Positions 23,447 through 35,510 of a stretch of DNA of 64,000 nucleotides are shown piece after piece (the stretch's first letter is position 1; each line of letters begins with the position of its first letter). A program made the position numbers and the translations under genes. The notes under the pieces were generated by a model. It saw only the letters and a program-made list of their open reading frames with translations, was not told where the DNA came from and did no database searches. Origin of the DNA: Collybiopsis luxurians FD-317 M1 (taxonomy: Eukaryota > Basidiomycota > Agaricomycetes > Agaricales > Omphalotaceae); NCBI GenBank assembly GCA_000827265.1, contig KN834763.1:806001-870000 (forward strand), written 5' to 3'.

Positions 23447-26400
23447 CTATGACACCAATGCGGCAAGACGTCGCAGATGTGATACGTTCAAATACGCGGG
23501 TACATACGTCTCCAAACCAGAGACATCGCGAGGAAGAGGAAGTTCGTATGGTCCAACATCTTCTGTTTCTGGTGCGAGCAGAAGGTGGTCGTTGCGGTCA
23601 TTAGCTTGTACTCGAGATGCAACTACTCGCAAGATCTCGGGAGAAATAGGATTCTGTTACCGACAATGAATACAGAACCATCCTATGTGAAAGTATGAAA
23701 CTCACCTCGTAATCGGCGACATAATAATTCGTGCACATTCGTTGAATTTGCATCGGACTCAACATCCAGCAAACGTCGTAAATAATTTCGATGTCAGCTG
23801 CGGTAGCCTTTGAAATTTTGGCATCAGCTAAAGTTTGTTGAATCCAGTCACGTAGTTTACGTACCTTTTTCAACTGTAATAGTTTAGTAGCTTGCATCAG
23901 GTGTTCCAGCTGAAGAGTGCCTTCAGGCATGTCGTGAGATTTACACCATTCTTCGATTCGTGTAATATTGTATTGGATTTGCATAGCTATGAAAAAAATG
24001 CTGAGCACGAAAAAAGTACATCCTTGGCAAAATATACCTCGTTTCCAGGACGAAAAGTTGCGTCTCATCAGCAAGTCGTTGAAGCTCGTAACACCAATGA
24101 GCTTAAGGAGCTCTGTGACTACCTGTTGTACCACTGATTCCTCCATGTAATAGCTCTTCAAGCTCTTCCACACCTTGTTCAGCAAGTTTAGGATGTCGTC
24201 CATGCTGTACGCAGGTTGGCTGTTAGCATTGAGTAGGCGGTTGAATAAGCGTCCGCCTCCATCACTAGTGGTGAAACCAGGGAGTGACTGGCTTTCAATA
24301 AGGGCAGGAATGACCATCTTTGATAGTTTCTTCTTGGTCTCCAACATCCATGTGTGGTAGATGTTGTACTCCAGACTGTCTAAATCATGTTTCACAACAG
24401 AAACCAGTCGCTCGTAATCATTCCAGTCAAAGGGTCGAACCAGGTTTTCTTCGCCGGGACCTATACCCTGGAGCATGTCGCTTTCGGCAACACAGATGAA
24501 GGAAAGCATCTCATGAACATTCGATAGCCAAAAAATGCCCGGAATGATAGCATCCTCGCCCGAGAAAGACTGTTTAAAAACATACTGTTAGCAGGCGTCG
24601 AACGCAAAGCTGTGCATGAATTCACCATGACATGGGATTGAATGGTCTGCATGACATTCGCAAGGAACCTCTCGCTCTCTGGAATAAGGCCGTATTTCCA
24701 CATCTCGTTCGTGACAAGACTGATAAGATTGGCGGGGAATAGAATCTCCTTGACGGCGGAAGGGTTGGTCAGACTCGGAGCAGGGATCTTCATTCCTCTA
24801 ATAAGACCATCTAGAATATCTTCGTCCAGACGTTTTGTGTCCTGCATGAGATGGATCTTTTCTTCGGCAGGATCCTCGTCGCGGATACCCGGAAGCCCAT
24901 TCTTATGCAGCTTGAGGAAGTTGTCCTCGCCGTTGTAAGCGACGGAGACTGCACGAGGGTTCATAGCCTGATTCCGCTTTACATCTATCATTATCTCATC
25001 GGTCGATGTACGATTATCGAGAGGAACGAGGGAATATACTCCCGCGGAGCTATGTCTTCTCTGATGACGACCTTGTCCTGCGTGGCCATTTGTTGCGGGA
25101 GCGGCCCCGTTAGCCTCGGCGCCACGGAGAACAGGTGCAAATGTAGGAGACAGAGGGGGGTCCCCTCGAGAACCTCTTGTTAGAGCGTTCAAGGCGTTCG
25201 ATCTATTGAGCTGTTCTCTGAGATTGCTCACTTCATTCTTGAGAGTCATGATGACCGAGCTATCTTCATGAGTGCGGACGGGGGTGGCGTCAATCGTGCG
25301 TTGCTGCTGTTCGAGCTGATTGGATTTAGCAACTAGATCGTCGGTAAGCTTTTGAATAATTTCCTCCTTCTCTAAAGCCTTTGCCAGTGCGTCTTCCAGC
25401 TTTTTCTCGGTGTCAGCTTTGGCCGACAAGAGCTCGTCTCGACGAGCCAGTTCAGTTTCAGCAGCTTGTAGCGATGCCTGCAGTTGCCGCGCCCGAGCAT
25501 CCACTTCCTCGTGACGGCTAGTCCATTGCTGAATGCGCTGCTCTAGCTCGGAAACTTGCACCTGCAGCACCTTCCTTTCCTCTGTGCGAGTTTGTAGATT
25601 TTGTGTGAGCTCCACGACCTTGTTTTCGAGCTTATAGGAGATTTCCTTAAACTTGGAGACTGAGCGAGCTTCTTGACGGAGGGCTTTGAGCTGCTTGCGT
25701 GCAAGCCGACGTCGAACGCAAGACTGAAGATAGATCACATGCTTAACGTCAGCACGGAACGTGCGACGAACAAGACTATGCAGTCAAGTTAGATTATATG
25801 TCAGGAAGATCAGGCTAACGGCGCTTACGTTCCACGTAGCAGACTTTGAAGTAGAATGGCTGCAGACGCGCTCCTTTGTTCTCTGAACAGAAGTCGAGCT
25901 TGCCGACCACGTATACCTGAAAATGCTTAGTGAGAGCCCAGTTCATGGCGGTGACGATGATGAACGTACGACTCTGAAGGAGAATGACAGAATGACGGAT
26001 ATCCAAGAACTTCTGCCGTTCAACAAATCGTCGGACAGCGCGCTGCAAACGTACAGCGGCAGCCTCGCGACGTACATGCTCAACAAATCGTTTTGCAAGA
26101 ACACCCCTCCACCACGTCTGAATCCTGATGGTAGCGGAACGCAATTGCTGGTACTTCTTGACTGCCATACGTCGTCGCATGTTCTTCTGAACGACTGTAA
26201 CCATAGCATTGAGCCGATTAGAACGAAGGGATTCAAGCGCGGCAAGCATTCCGGCTCGGAAGAAGATTTTAGTGAGACCATTTTGGTACTTGTCTGGGTC
26301 GTTGATGGTGTTCTCCAGAATAATGGTACAAAGCTTCTTCAAATCCAGAGCTTGAATCATGGGTTGCCAAATACTTGAACTGACAAGCATGTAGTATCTA

Positions 26401-29103
26401 TTGGACACGGTCAGAAAGAATATGGACGAAACCTGAATTCGAAATATCGTACCGCTCAGCGAATTCTTCGTACGTCCATCGGGAAGGATAACCAGCGCAG
26501 CTGATCCGAATAGTTTCTAAAACACCGCAAGCACGGAGCTGGCTCAGTACTTGCTGAGGTTGAAACTCCCAAGGTCTCTTTGCTTCGTTAGGTTTGATAC
26601 ACCGAATGTAATGTACATTGGTCACGCTGAGAGTATCCATAAGTGCAATCAGAGAGGCCTTGAAAATGGAGCCTTGCGTGGGCTTTTTCGTGACAAGACC
26701 ACCACCAGGACGTCTGGGTCCGCCACTAGCAGGCGCACCGCCAGACGACGGTGCGACCCACGACTGGCGTCCAGGATCTGGGATGACGGAAGAGCGGCGA
26801 GAAGTTACACTACCAGAATCTGAACCGGCTGGAGAAGCAGGATTAGGACTGTCAGGAGTTCTAGTTGAGTTGAGAGCGGTGTCAAGAACCTCTTTTAAAA
26901 AGGGATTCTTTGTTGTTGCTAGTAACGCCATATGTTCGTCGGGAACGGTATCCCTGTTTTTTTCCAGGAATCCCTCGACTTCATAAGTAACATCGAGCGC
27001 GTAATGTGCAATAGTGAATGCTGTAGTTCCGAATCGAGGTTTCTTGAAAACCTTGTTTTCAGGTTTCAACAGTTGATTGTTGAGCTTTTGGAGGAACGAT
27101 TGATCACTACCGGAAGGCAATCGCGACTCTTCGTCTAAGAGGGCGAGAACACCGAGTTTACCCTCGATAACGTCGATACAAGGCTGATTGTCAGAAAAGT
27201 CGATGAAAGTCCAGTTAATCTCCTCCTTGACATATTCCTCTTGTTCCAATTTGAACACATGAGAGTTGAACTAGAGCGCAAGTTAGCGGGACACGACAAG
27301 CCTTAGAAGTTTTTATACCTCTTGTTGAAGCTTTTCATTGGCGTAGTTAATACTGAATTGCTCAAAAGAATTCTTAAAAGCCAAAGATTAGTTTAAACAC
27401 CTAAACAGGCGCAAGTGGCGTCCGCACCTTTTTGAAATGTTCAAACCCATAGATATCCAAGACTCCGATAAACATTTCTGCTCGCTCTGCAGCATCTCCA
27501 TTCTCGCCGGCCAGACTCTCATTGACTATTGCCACCAGCCATTCGAACATGCACGCATAAACAAACTTGGCAACACTATCTCGTACCACTGTCGCCTGAG
27601 CAGCATTTAAAGCTGTGACTATCTTCTCTGAGCGAGTGATGATCTGCTTTTTAATGGTCCACTTTTTGAATTCTGCAAGGTTGACACCCAAAAATCTTGT
27701 AGCGAGAAGTAACGAAGTGTCATTATCGTCAATAACAGAGTCGTTCCGCATCTGCGTGATTTTGATGTTTCCTAGGTGAAGAAGGGCAGCTAAAAGACGA
27801 AAGACGGCCCACTGTTTTTCAACACTAATGCCTACAGTCGAAAGCGCCTGCTGTGTTGATCGAAATTCCTCGGCATCATCTACACCAGCAATAGGCGTTG
27901 AAGATGGGCCACCTTGCTTCAGATAATGAAACTTGGTGATGTCGGTGTCCAGACCGAGATCCTTGCGCTCTTTGAGAGGTGCGCCAGCACATAATTGGTA
28001 GAATATGTGGTAGTTTCGTTCCGTCAATGGTTGAAAGACAATCCTCGAACGTTCAAGAAGATATGTTCTGATCCGAGCGCCAACGATTTCTTGTTTTCCA
28101 TCGAAGAGAATCTAAGATAGATATGAGCAATTCAAATAGATCGATGGACCAAATACTGCTTGCCTGGATGTATTTCCCAAACCGGGATGAATTGTCATTC
28201 CGTGTAGTCTTCGCGTTACCGAAGGATTCCAGGATGGGATTAGTGGCGAGAATTTGTTTTTCAATTTCACTCGAATCGTCAAGGGACAGCTTTAGCTTCG
28301 TCTTTGAATGGGCTGCATCGGGTGGAACGACTGAAGCGAGATATCGCATGATGAATTTCGCCTGGATAGTCCGTCAGCAAGGATGGAGCACGATGTTGAG
28401 TGCAACTCTCACAGATTCAGTTTTACCTGCACCACTAGTGAAAGAGATCAGCTACAAGAAGGAAGATGCACATAGGATTGGAAGACGGACCTCTCCCCTG
28501 ATACAATAATTGTCTGGCCCATACCCTCCTTTCTCATGGCAGTATACGCGTCTTCCGCAATAGCAAAAAGGTGGGGTTCCAAGTCACCACGGCGACGACC
28601 AGCATAAGCCTGAATAATTTCCGGGCCATAGAGAGTGACGCGTTGGAAAGGGTTGACGGCAATGAGCACAATTCCACTGTAGGTGTAGATACTGTGTTGT
28701 GCGTAACGGTTTCTGATCGTATGAAGGACTGGAATTTGAATGTTAAGAATGAGAGACTGGTTCAAAATTAATTACAGACCAGAGGGCTCATTAAGATGCG
28801 AAAGAGTAGCTAAATCGTCGGCGGTCTCGAGCAAAGGAGGGTTACGGAGGGGAGGCAACTTCTCATTTGCATCCTTGATCTGCTGTACTGAAGTGTCGAT
28901 GGTAATTTCCTGAGATGATGATTGAGAAATATTGGAAGCTAAAAAAGAAAAAAAGGACAGACCTTGCCCCGTTCGTCAAGGAAGACGAGCTTAATGGAAT
29001 CATCTGAATTTCTGGTGACAGAGGCAACCTCGCCCGATATCCAGGCCTGGTCTTTATCTTCAAACCAGACCCTAGTCCCCTTGCTGTATATGTTCTCCGC
29101 CAT
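23447..29103 (-). CDS. MYO2: Class V myosin heavy chain
   Basis: This is an actin-based cargo motor for secretory vesicles and organelles. [20 protein letters not shown] at ATG 29103 opens the SH3-like N-domain. The motor follows: a P-loop GERGAGKTESAKF split by an intron, [20 protein letters not shown] (switch I), [11 protein letters not shown] (switch II), and the actin-binding [11 protein letters not shown]. Loop 2 is long and Ser/Gly/Pro-rich (about 26670-26870). About six IQ motifs follow (near 26250-25690), then a coiled coil (25690-25190), a disordered linker and a globular dilute domain. The dilute domain ends at ALVS with the stop at 23447. More than a dozen short introns are present, for about 1,600 residues. 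It is divergent from the pectin methylesterase gene. Confidence 0.96.
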
Positions 29104-29564
29104 TCAGCCGTCGGCGAAACTGAAGCCAGCAACGAGTTCTTGATGGAAAGAAGAGGATGGCGATGTTTTACGTTATCCTGGGCGCTTCTTTACGCGTACA
29201 GCCCAAACTGCATACAGCTTGCATTCACGCTGCATACAAGCTGCATATTCTCAGGTCATTCAGGAAATACTCAGCCTGAATTCACAGTCATGTACTTGCA
29301 TTGTCCCTGCCTTGCCCTATCACGAGTTGACCAAGTAAGCTACTCGGTCCGTTTTCGAGTTTCCGAAAATCTTCCTTTGCATGCAAAATCATCTAAAATC
29401 CCTGGATTTTTACCCGTTGATATTCTCCGTACGGACCGTCTGCTCTGGAAACCCAGGGGAAATACTCCCCACCATACTGCATTGTTAGGACCCATCGTCA
29501 TGCGAGCAATAATAAATATTAATTTGCAAAAGTCGAGACTTGTATAAATTCCGCGCAGCGAAAG
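29104..29564. promoter_or_regulatory. Divergent promoter region, myosin V / pectin methylesterase
   Basis: This 461-bp stretch separates two head-to-head start codons. It contains a short direct repeat near 29209-29248 (versions of ctgcatacagcttgcatt and gctgcatacaagctgcata). A TATA-like tataaatt lies about 25 bp before the esterase ATG (29533-29540). The open frame at 29140-29547 has no supporting features and I treat it as non-coding. Confidence 0.5.
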
Positions 29565-31117
29565 ATGCAAACGCTTGGCTTCCATTCCGCTCTAGTCATG
29601 CTTACTGGTCGATCTGGCCCGTCTTTTCTCTCCCTGCTCTCCGTCGTCTCTTTCTTCTGCTCCTGTGCTTTCCTTGGCTCTTCCGCCATTCCGGTCGGCA
29701 CCCCTCTGGAGAAACGCGCCTCACGCCTCACTCCGCCTGCCGGTGCTATCGTAGTCAGCAAAACTCCTTCGAGTGGTCAGTTTAGCACTATTCAAGCGGC
29801 AGTCAACTCCTTGCCAAATGACAACTCGGTGCAAACCATTTTCATCAATGCAGGTAACAATCTTCTGGTTCGCCTATTTACCAACGTAGTTGATCCACTA
29901 CTCGCAATATATAGGGACCTACAGTGAACAGGTGTCAATTACGAGACCCGGGATGCTGACTGTATGCACTATTACCCTAGCGTCCTTCACCTTGCTGAAA
30001 TTCCTCAGATAATGGGTGCAACCAGCAACACTGCGAGTCAAGCTTCCAATCAAGTGACAATCACTCACTCCGCTTCCCTTGGAACCGCCGGGTCCGACGA
30101 CCTTAGTGGCACCCTCAGAGTACATAAAGACAATTTTGCCTTGTACAACGTAAACGTTAAGAACACTGTGAATGCCTTTGCTCTTTCAAAAATTAGGCCA
30201 TTCCTTCATGGGTTCTCTGTAGTTTGGGCAATCATCGACCAACGGTCAAGCCATTGCTTTGAGCGCGTACGGAACAAACCACGGATATTACGCATCCGGA
30301 TTCTACAGGTTAATCTCTGCCTTCATTTCGAGATCTTCTCCTGACTGCGCCAATAGTTATCAAGACACTGTTCTTGCCGAACAGGGAAATCAATATTATG
30401 GCTTCTGCTACATCGAAGGCGCTGTCGATTTCATCTTCGGGCAGCATGCGAGAGCGTTCTTCCAAAAGAACATTATCGCATCGGTGGGTCCAGGAGCTAT
30501 AACGGCCGATGGCCCTGCTTCTAAATCGGACGGGCTTTGTAAGTCAATCTCCCAGTCTACATGGTCAAGCTAATTGACTCGGTTTATCTAGTTGTTATCA
30601 ATGAGTCGACCATTCAAGCGAGCACTGCTGCGACATCCAGCCTCGTTGGGCAGGTTTATCTCGGTCGTCCCTGGACTCAATTTGCAACGTAAATTTGAAA
30701 ACTTGTGATCTTTCATCTCAGATCATAGCTGACAGAAGCTCCGCTTCCACATAGTGTCGCCTTCACGTCTTGCTCCCTCAGTAACATTATCAACTCCGCA
30801 GGTTGGGAAATATGGTCCACCGCCACTCCCAATACCGCGGATGTGACATTCGCCGAGTATGAGAACACCGGTGAGTTTTCAGAAACACTCCGTCGAGAAA
30901 ACGGCTATTTCACCATCTTGCTCTGAAATCTGTCTAGGCGCTGGTGCAGCTGGGACTCGAGCTTCCTTTTCTACGAAGTTGACTTCGAATGCGGCGTATA
31001 ACGTCGGGGTAGTACTTGGGTCGTCTGTATCTGCTCCCCTCTTTTCCGGTTGAGACTGATTTGTTTCTGCTTGAACTTAGGTCTTGGTCTAGCTGGGTTG
31101 ATCAAAATTTCGTGTAA
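29565..31117 (+). CDS. Secreted pectin methylesterase (carbohydrate esterase family 8)
   Basis: The enzyme de-esterifies pectin outside the cell. The N-terminus has a signal-peptide-like hydrophobic run (FLSLLSVVSFFCSCAFLGSS) and a possible Kex2 site LEKR. A second Met (residue 12) is an alternative start. All five family signatures survive splicing: AGTYSEQV, GQAIALSAYG, YQDTVLAEQG (catalytic Asp), GAVDFIFGQHA (nucleophile Asp) and LGRPW. Introns follow NAG, MLT, VKNT, GFYS, SDGL, QFAT and EYENT, among others. The last one joins VVLGS to SWSSWVDQNFV and a TAA at 31117. Without that final splice the frame would end prematurely in a non-family tail. The length (about 330 residues) is normal. 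It implies growth on plant material. Confidence 0.93.
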
Positions 31118-32914
31118 AATAACATTTACTAGTAGTAGCAAGATGTGTTATCGAGTCTTCGAAAAAATCTTCGCCTTCATTGCCTCATTGACTCGACGCG
31201 GTCACCAGCGTCAAATGAGCGCTTAAGTCTTTCATTGACTGAGTACTCAAGTGCTAATGCCTCAGGCCCCAGGTACCACCGAGTTCTAATATGCATCAGC
31301 CATATTGAAGTTCGAACATAATAATTGATGAAAAAAGTCATATACTTAGACCGCGCAGCAGGAGAATTTACAGTTACAAATAGCCTAACCTTTTCCTTGA
31401 CGATGATCAAGATTGGAGAACGCGCGTAGTTATCTGCAGATGCGACTGTGAAGCCGAGGCGAGGACGTCTGATTGGGCAGGGGAATAAGTAAAGATAGCT
31501 GGCATCAGTGCCGAAGAGTGAATGATAAACATGGCGTATTCTGATTGAAGTGTCGATGTGCTGGAGCCCCAGACAATGATTCCAGTTTTACTTTCTTGAA
31601 CGACGGTACAAGTGAATCCAAGGTCGTTTACTCGGCGCATTCACCGCAGAGGAGACCGATAGGTATGTGATCTTCTACTATGGTTGTCAGAGTACTTCCG
31701 ACTTTTTGAAAATTGACAGCCCTGTTGTTAATTCCTATCGGATTAAAATTCTAAGTAGACAGTGAAATTCATAGTAGTTTGTTTTGTCTATCAGCAAGTT
31801 CTTGTGTGCGTTTGGGAAATACTTGAGGCGTCGGGCAGTGACCAAGTAAAACTTTAGGACCCGATCAGGTGTCACAGTAAAGCCAGTGTCCGGCAGTCTG
31901 CAGAGTCTGGGATATTCGGCAACTCGCCGCAAGAACTGGGCCAGCCGTTCTGACGAAATTTGGTATCTTCTAATTTAACATGATGTTCACTGTACAAAAG
32001 ATGATTCTATTATGAGGTCTGCGCGTCGCGCTTCGAAGGTGTTTGGGTTTGGTCATCGGATTGTAGCCAGAAAGCAGAGACGAGGCGGCAGCTCGGTTTG
32101 TTTGCCGAGCTACGGCATAGTCCCCGTGTCACGCTGGAGTTCAAATTAAGACAAACTGCTAAGAAAACTGATAGAAACTCTTAAGACCCTTCTCAGCTGT
32201 TATATACACTTTGGCACCTGCGGGTATATTTCCCTCCACTGTTCCTGACAATTTATATAGAATCACACTCCAAGCTTAAGAGCACCTCTTCGTCTATTTG
32301 CTTATCCCTCATAAAAATTCTACTTTGAATAAGTATACGTTACACTCAAATAGTAATGAATTGATGTGTACACAAAATATTGACTGCAGGGTATCTCTTA
32401 AATGCTCAGAATCGGACATTTTTCAAAAATCGAAAGTTCCCTGTTCACGTAAGATCCCTGTTACCCATATGTAGTAGAAGAGTGTTGGCAGGGAGGACTG
32501 GCAGAGGACTTAGGCTCCTCCTAAAGCAGGGCTGTCTAATCGTTTACAGCGTGGGATAGTCACATGGTAACGGTCGAGTGGCGGAATTCCCCTGGTGTCA
32601 CCCGGCCTGACATTATTCCGTTCCAACTTGCTGCTTCCTCTCACACATCCGTCTGCACACAACTCCCTAACGCCACCAGTACCTACAAAATCCTCTGCGG
32701 ATTTCCCCTACGAGACAATCCTTTTATGACCAAGTTACTCCTGGTAGATTAATTATTCATGTAATTATCTTATCCTACCCTTGCTCATTCAACTCCACGC
32801 TTGGTAGCCGTGCATACTGACAGAAACAATCCTGTAAAGTGTTCAAAAGTAGATGTGTTCTTTCGCATGAGCATGGATTGAGATGATCACCCGACGTCGA
32901 CGTATTTAGTCAAA
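31118..32914. other. Gene-free intergenic stretch (about 1.8 kb), possible gene remnant
   Basis: I see no intact gene. On the minus strand, short open segments near 31410-31470, 31560-31640 and 31735-31932 each begin with a block reading (L/T)GFTV or LGFTC. This could be a decayed repeated coding unit or chance. AT-rich sequence dominates 32130-32900. The right end contains the 3' region of the NOG2 gene. Confidence 0.45.
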
Positions 32915-35254
32915 CTACTTCCGGCTCTGCCTCTTCCCAGTATGCAAACTCTTCATATGCGCAGCTTTACTTCGATTTCTGTTCTTCACATTGGCAGTTG
33001 AGTAGAAGTTGGTAGCTTTGCGCTGTGCGTGTAAACGAGATCAGCTGTTGCTCTGATTGAGGACGTAGACGAACCTTATTAGTGCTCATGCGTGGTTCCT
33101 TACTTGGCGCAAGCTGTTTAGTATCTTCGTTGGATGAATCTGCAGTCCGAAAAAGTAAGTACGGGATTTAACAATAGGAAAGACGTAATGTACCTTGTTG
33201 ATCAACTTCCAAATCTGCTTCGGGTTCGCCAGGGGTCTGCTGCACGCCTTCAAATACATCATTCCACGTCAATTCTTCCTCCTTGTCTTCCTCTGTTGCC
33301 TCATCCCCTATCCTATCTAGGCTTTCACCCTCTGCCTCATCATCCATCGTGACTCCAGTAAACTCCTCTTCGACATCGTCGAGAGGCTGGATATCTTCTG
33401 CCAGAAAAGTATTCTTCTGCATGATCGATCCCAGGTTCTGCTTCACACTCGGAGTTTCCCCTTCTTCCTCTGATTCTCGTGTTTTCGCCTTCGCCCTTTT
33501 CTCCTTCTCCTCCTTTTTATTTAACGCCTCTGGTCTATCAGGCGGGGTAACAAAGAATGGTATCCGACCCCTGACCCAATCACTCAAAATGATCTTGGCG
33601 ACTGAGTCTACATCCGGTTCACCATGCTTCAGCAACCGGCCCTTCATTCTAGCTAACTTGTCTAGTAACGTTTCAGCTTCCCATCCCTGAGTGGGATCGT
33701 CAGAGTTGGGGAGGGGAATTCCATACGTGCGCGAAAGGTAGATGGGTTTGACACGTTTGAGAAGGGCAGGAATGTGCTCGGAAGGAGTTGGGAGGGCCTC
33801 AACTCGGACAACGCCTTTGAGGACGGTGGAAGTTTGAGAGTCATGAGCAGAGGTTGGAACGATTCCAGGACAATCGATGAGATATATTCGGCGCGTCAGA
33901 GTGATGTATTGCCAGACCTGGATTGCAGAATGAAAGTTAGACCAATGTGGGAAGACACTTAAATGTCATTTAACGAACCTTGGTCTCTCCGGGTACGGGG
34001 GCGACCCGACACACCTTTCCGCTTTTGAGGGTGTTTATCACACTGCTTTTTCCGACGTTAGGATATCCCATGAATCCAACGGATATCTGTTTCTTGTCAG
34101 AATGCAATTGCGAAAACTGTCTCAGCAGCTGGATGAGGGAGCCTTTTCCGAATGAGTGGTTGGGTGAGGCGTGGAACGCAATCGTAGGGTAGCGCGGTGT
34201 CAGATGTTGGATATAACGAGACTATTGACCCCAGACAATCAGATTCAGAAAAACAAGCGAAGAGCAGAGAATACTTGCTGTGACCCAATTGGGAACCAGA
34301 TCGCACTTGTTGATTACAAGGACAACCTGCTTGTGCGCCTTCTCTTTTTTAATATACTCTAGTACAGACTCGCACAGTGTACCCATGGGATCCCGAGCGT
34401 CTAAGATGTGTAGAATAATATCGGAAGAGTCTATGACCTTGTACAGTTCACCATAAATACGTCTAGAGGTTCCCTTTGCGTAGATGGGTTCGTTGTAGTT
34501 AGCATGCGTTTGAAGTTCGACGGTAGATGACAGCTCAGTTTCTATGATAAGACAAGTTGAATAGGTTGTCACGGACATTGAGAGGTTATTCATACCTATG
34601 ATATTTGTAGCAGTCGCGTCTGAATTCTCTGCAGCTGCACCAACACTGAGTTTACTGAGTTCTTCAAAGTCACCAGCATCTATTCTTGGCCTTTTGCGCT
34701 GAGCTTTGGGACCGAACGTTTCCGAAAAGGGTTCCGTCTCCACAATATGAGAGCGCTAATACTCCGTAAACAAAAATTACCGTTCAAGTGGGATGATATA
34801 GAGATACCTTTTGGGCATGAGGATTACTAGCGTCATCTAATAACGCCATCGGCAACTTGTTTCGTCGCAAAAGCACAGAATAAGGATCATCCTTTTTTGT
34901 GGAAAGACTTGTACGGAAATGATCTAAAGCTGTCTGCGAGATAACTCTGGTGTTACCTAGATGATATGAAGGTTAAGGAAGTTGGCAACGTTATGTGTCC
35001 AGGTGTAACTAACCAAACCATCTTCTATCGGGTTGCACCCTGCCTGGTTTGGTCTCATCTTCGCCCTTTTGGAAAGCAGCAGCCTGAATAATTTTTCCGT
35101 CTCTATCACGAATTGGTTTGCCTCCATTGAGCATTTTTAACCGTGACGCCTGCTTTGCATTTCGATAAAAATTTTCGCCTTTGACTTTTTTAAGAGAGAT
35201 ACTAGATGAAGATCGAGTTTTTGAAGCAATTTGAGGCTTTTTAGAGGGCGCCAT
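32915..35254 (-). CDS. NOG2: Nucleolar GTP-binding protein 2 (NOG2/NGP-1/GNL2)
   Basis: This is a circularly permuted GTPase needed for pre-60S maturation and nuclear export. [20 protein letters not shown] at ATG 35254 opens the basic N-terminus. RRWFGNTRVIS and [20 protein letters not shown] follow. The G motifs come in permuted order: NKCDL (G4) in [22 protein letters not shown] (G5), then the P-loop [20 protein letters not shown] (G1), PVPGETK (G2) and DCPG (G3). After PFFVTPP an acidic stretch (33240-33480) leads to the basic end [20 protein letters not shown] and a TAG at 32915. At least seven short introns are present. It is head-to-head with KOG1. Confidence 0.95.
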
Positions 35255-35510
35255 GGTGTGCAACGAGCAAAGGGTAACCGCTATGGGCACGTGCTTGGTG
35301 CCCCAAGCTCTTTCCTTTGGCCAATGGGATGTACGCTCAGCACCAACCAAATCCGAGAAATGGTCCCAAATTTACTGCAGGTAAGTAACAATAAACCTTT
35401 AAATCGACGGTAAGAGAGACCTAGTTTCAACCCTCAAAGGTCCAAGAGGTCGCTCTTCAGATTCCAGCACTGAAGTAGAAGATGAACTCCATCGTGGCGC
35501 AGCGCCATCC
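35255..35510. promoter_or_regulatory. Divergent promoter region, NOG2 / KOG1
   Basis: These 256 bp separate the starts of a ribosome-assembly GTPase and the TORC1 subunit raptor. The frame of KOG1 stays open upstream of its ATG to about 35420, so part of this stretch may be coding (see the KOG1 entry). That would make the true promoter shorter. An alternative 5' exon near 35330-35381 followed by a GTAAGT donor is possible. Confidence 0.5.

Noticed and set aside
29140..29547. 135-residue open frame in the myosin V/esterase promoter
   Set aside because: No domain, no splice partners, and it fills a divergent promoter. Composition is not protein-like.
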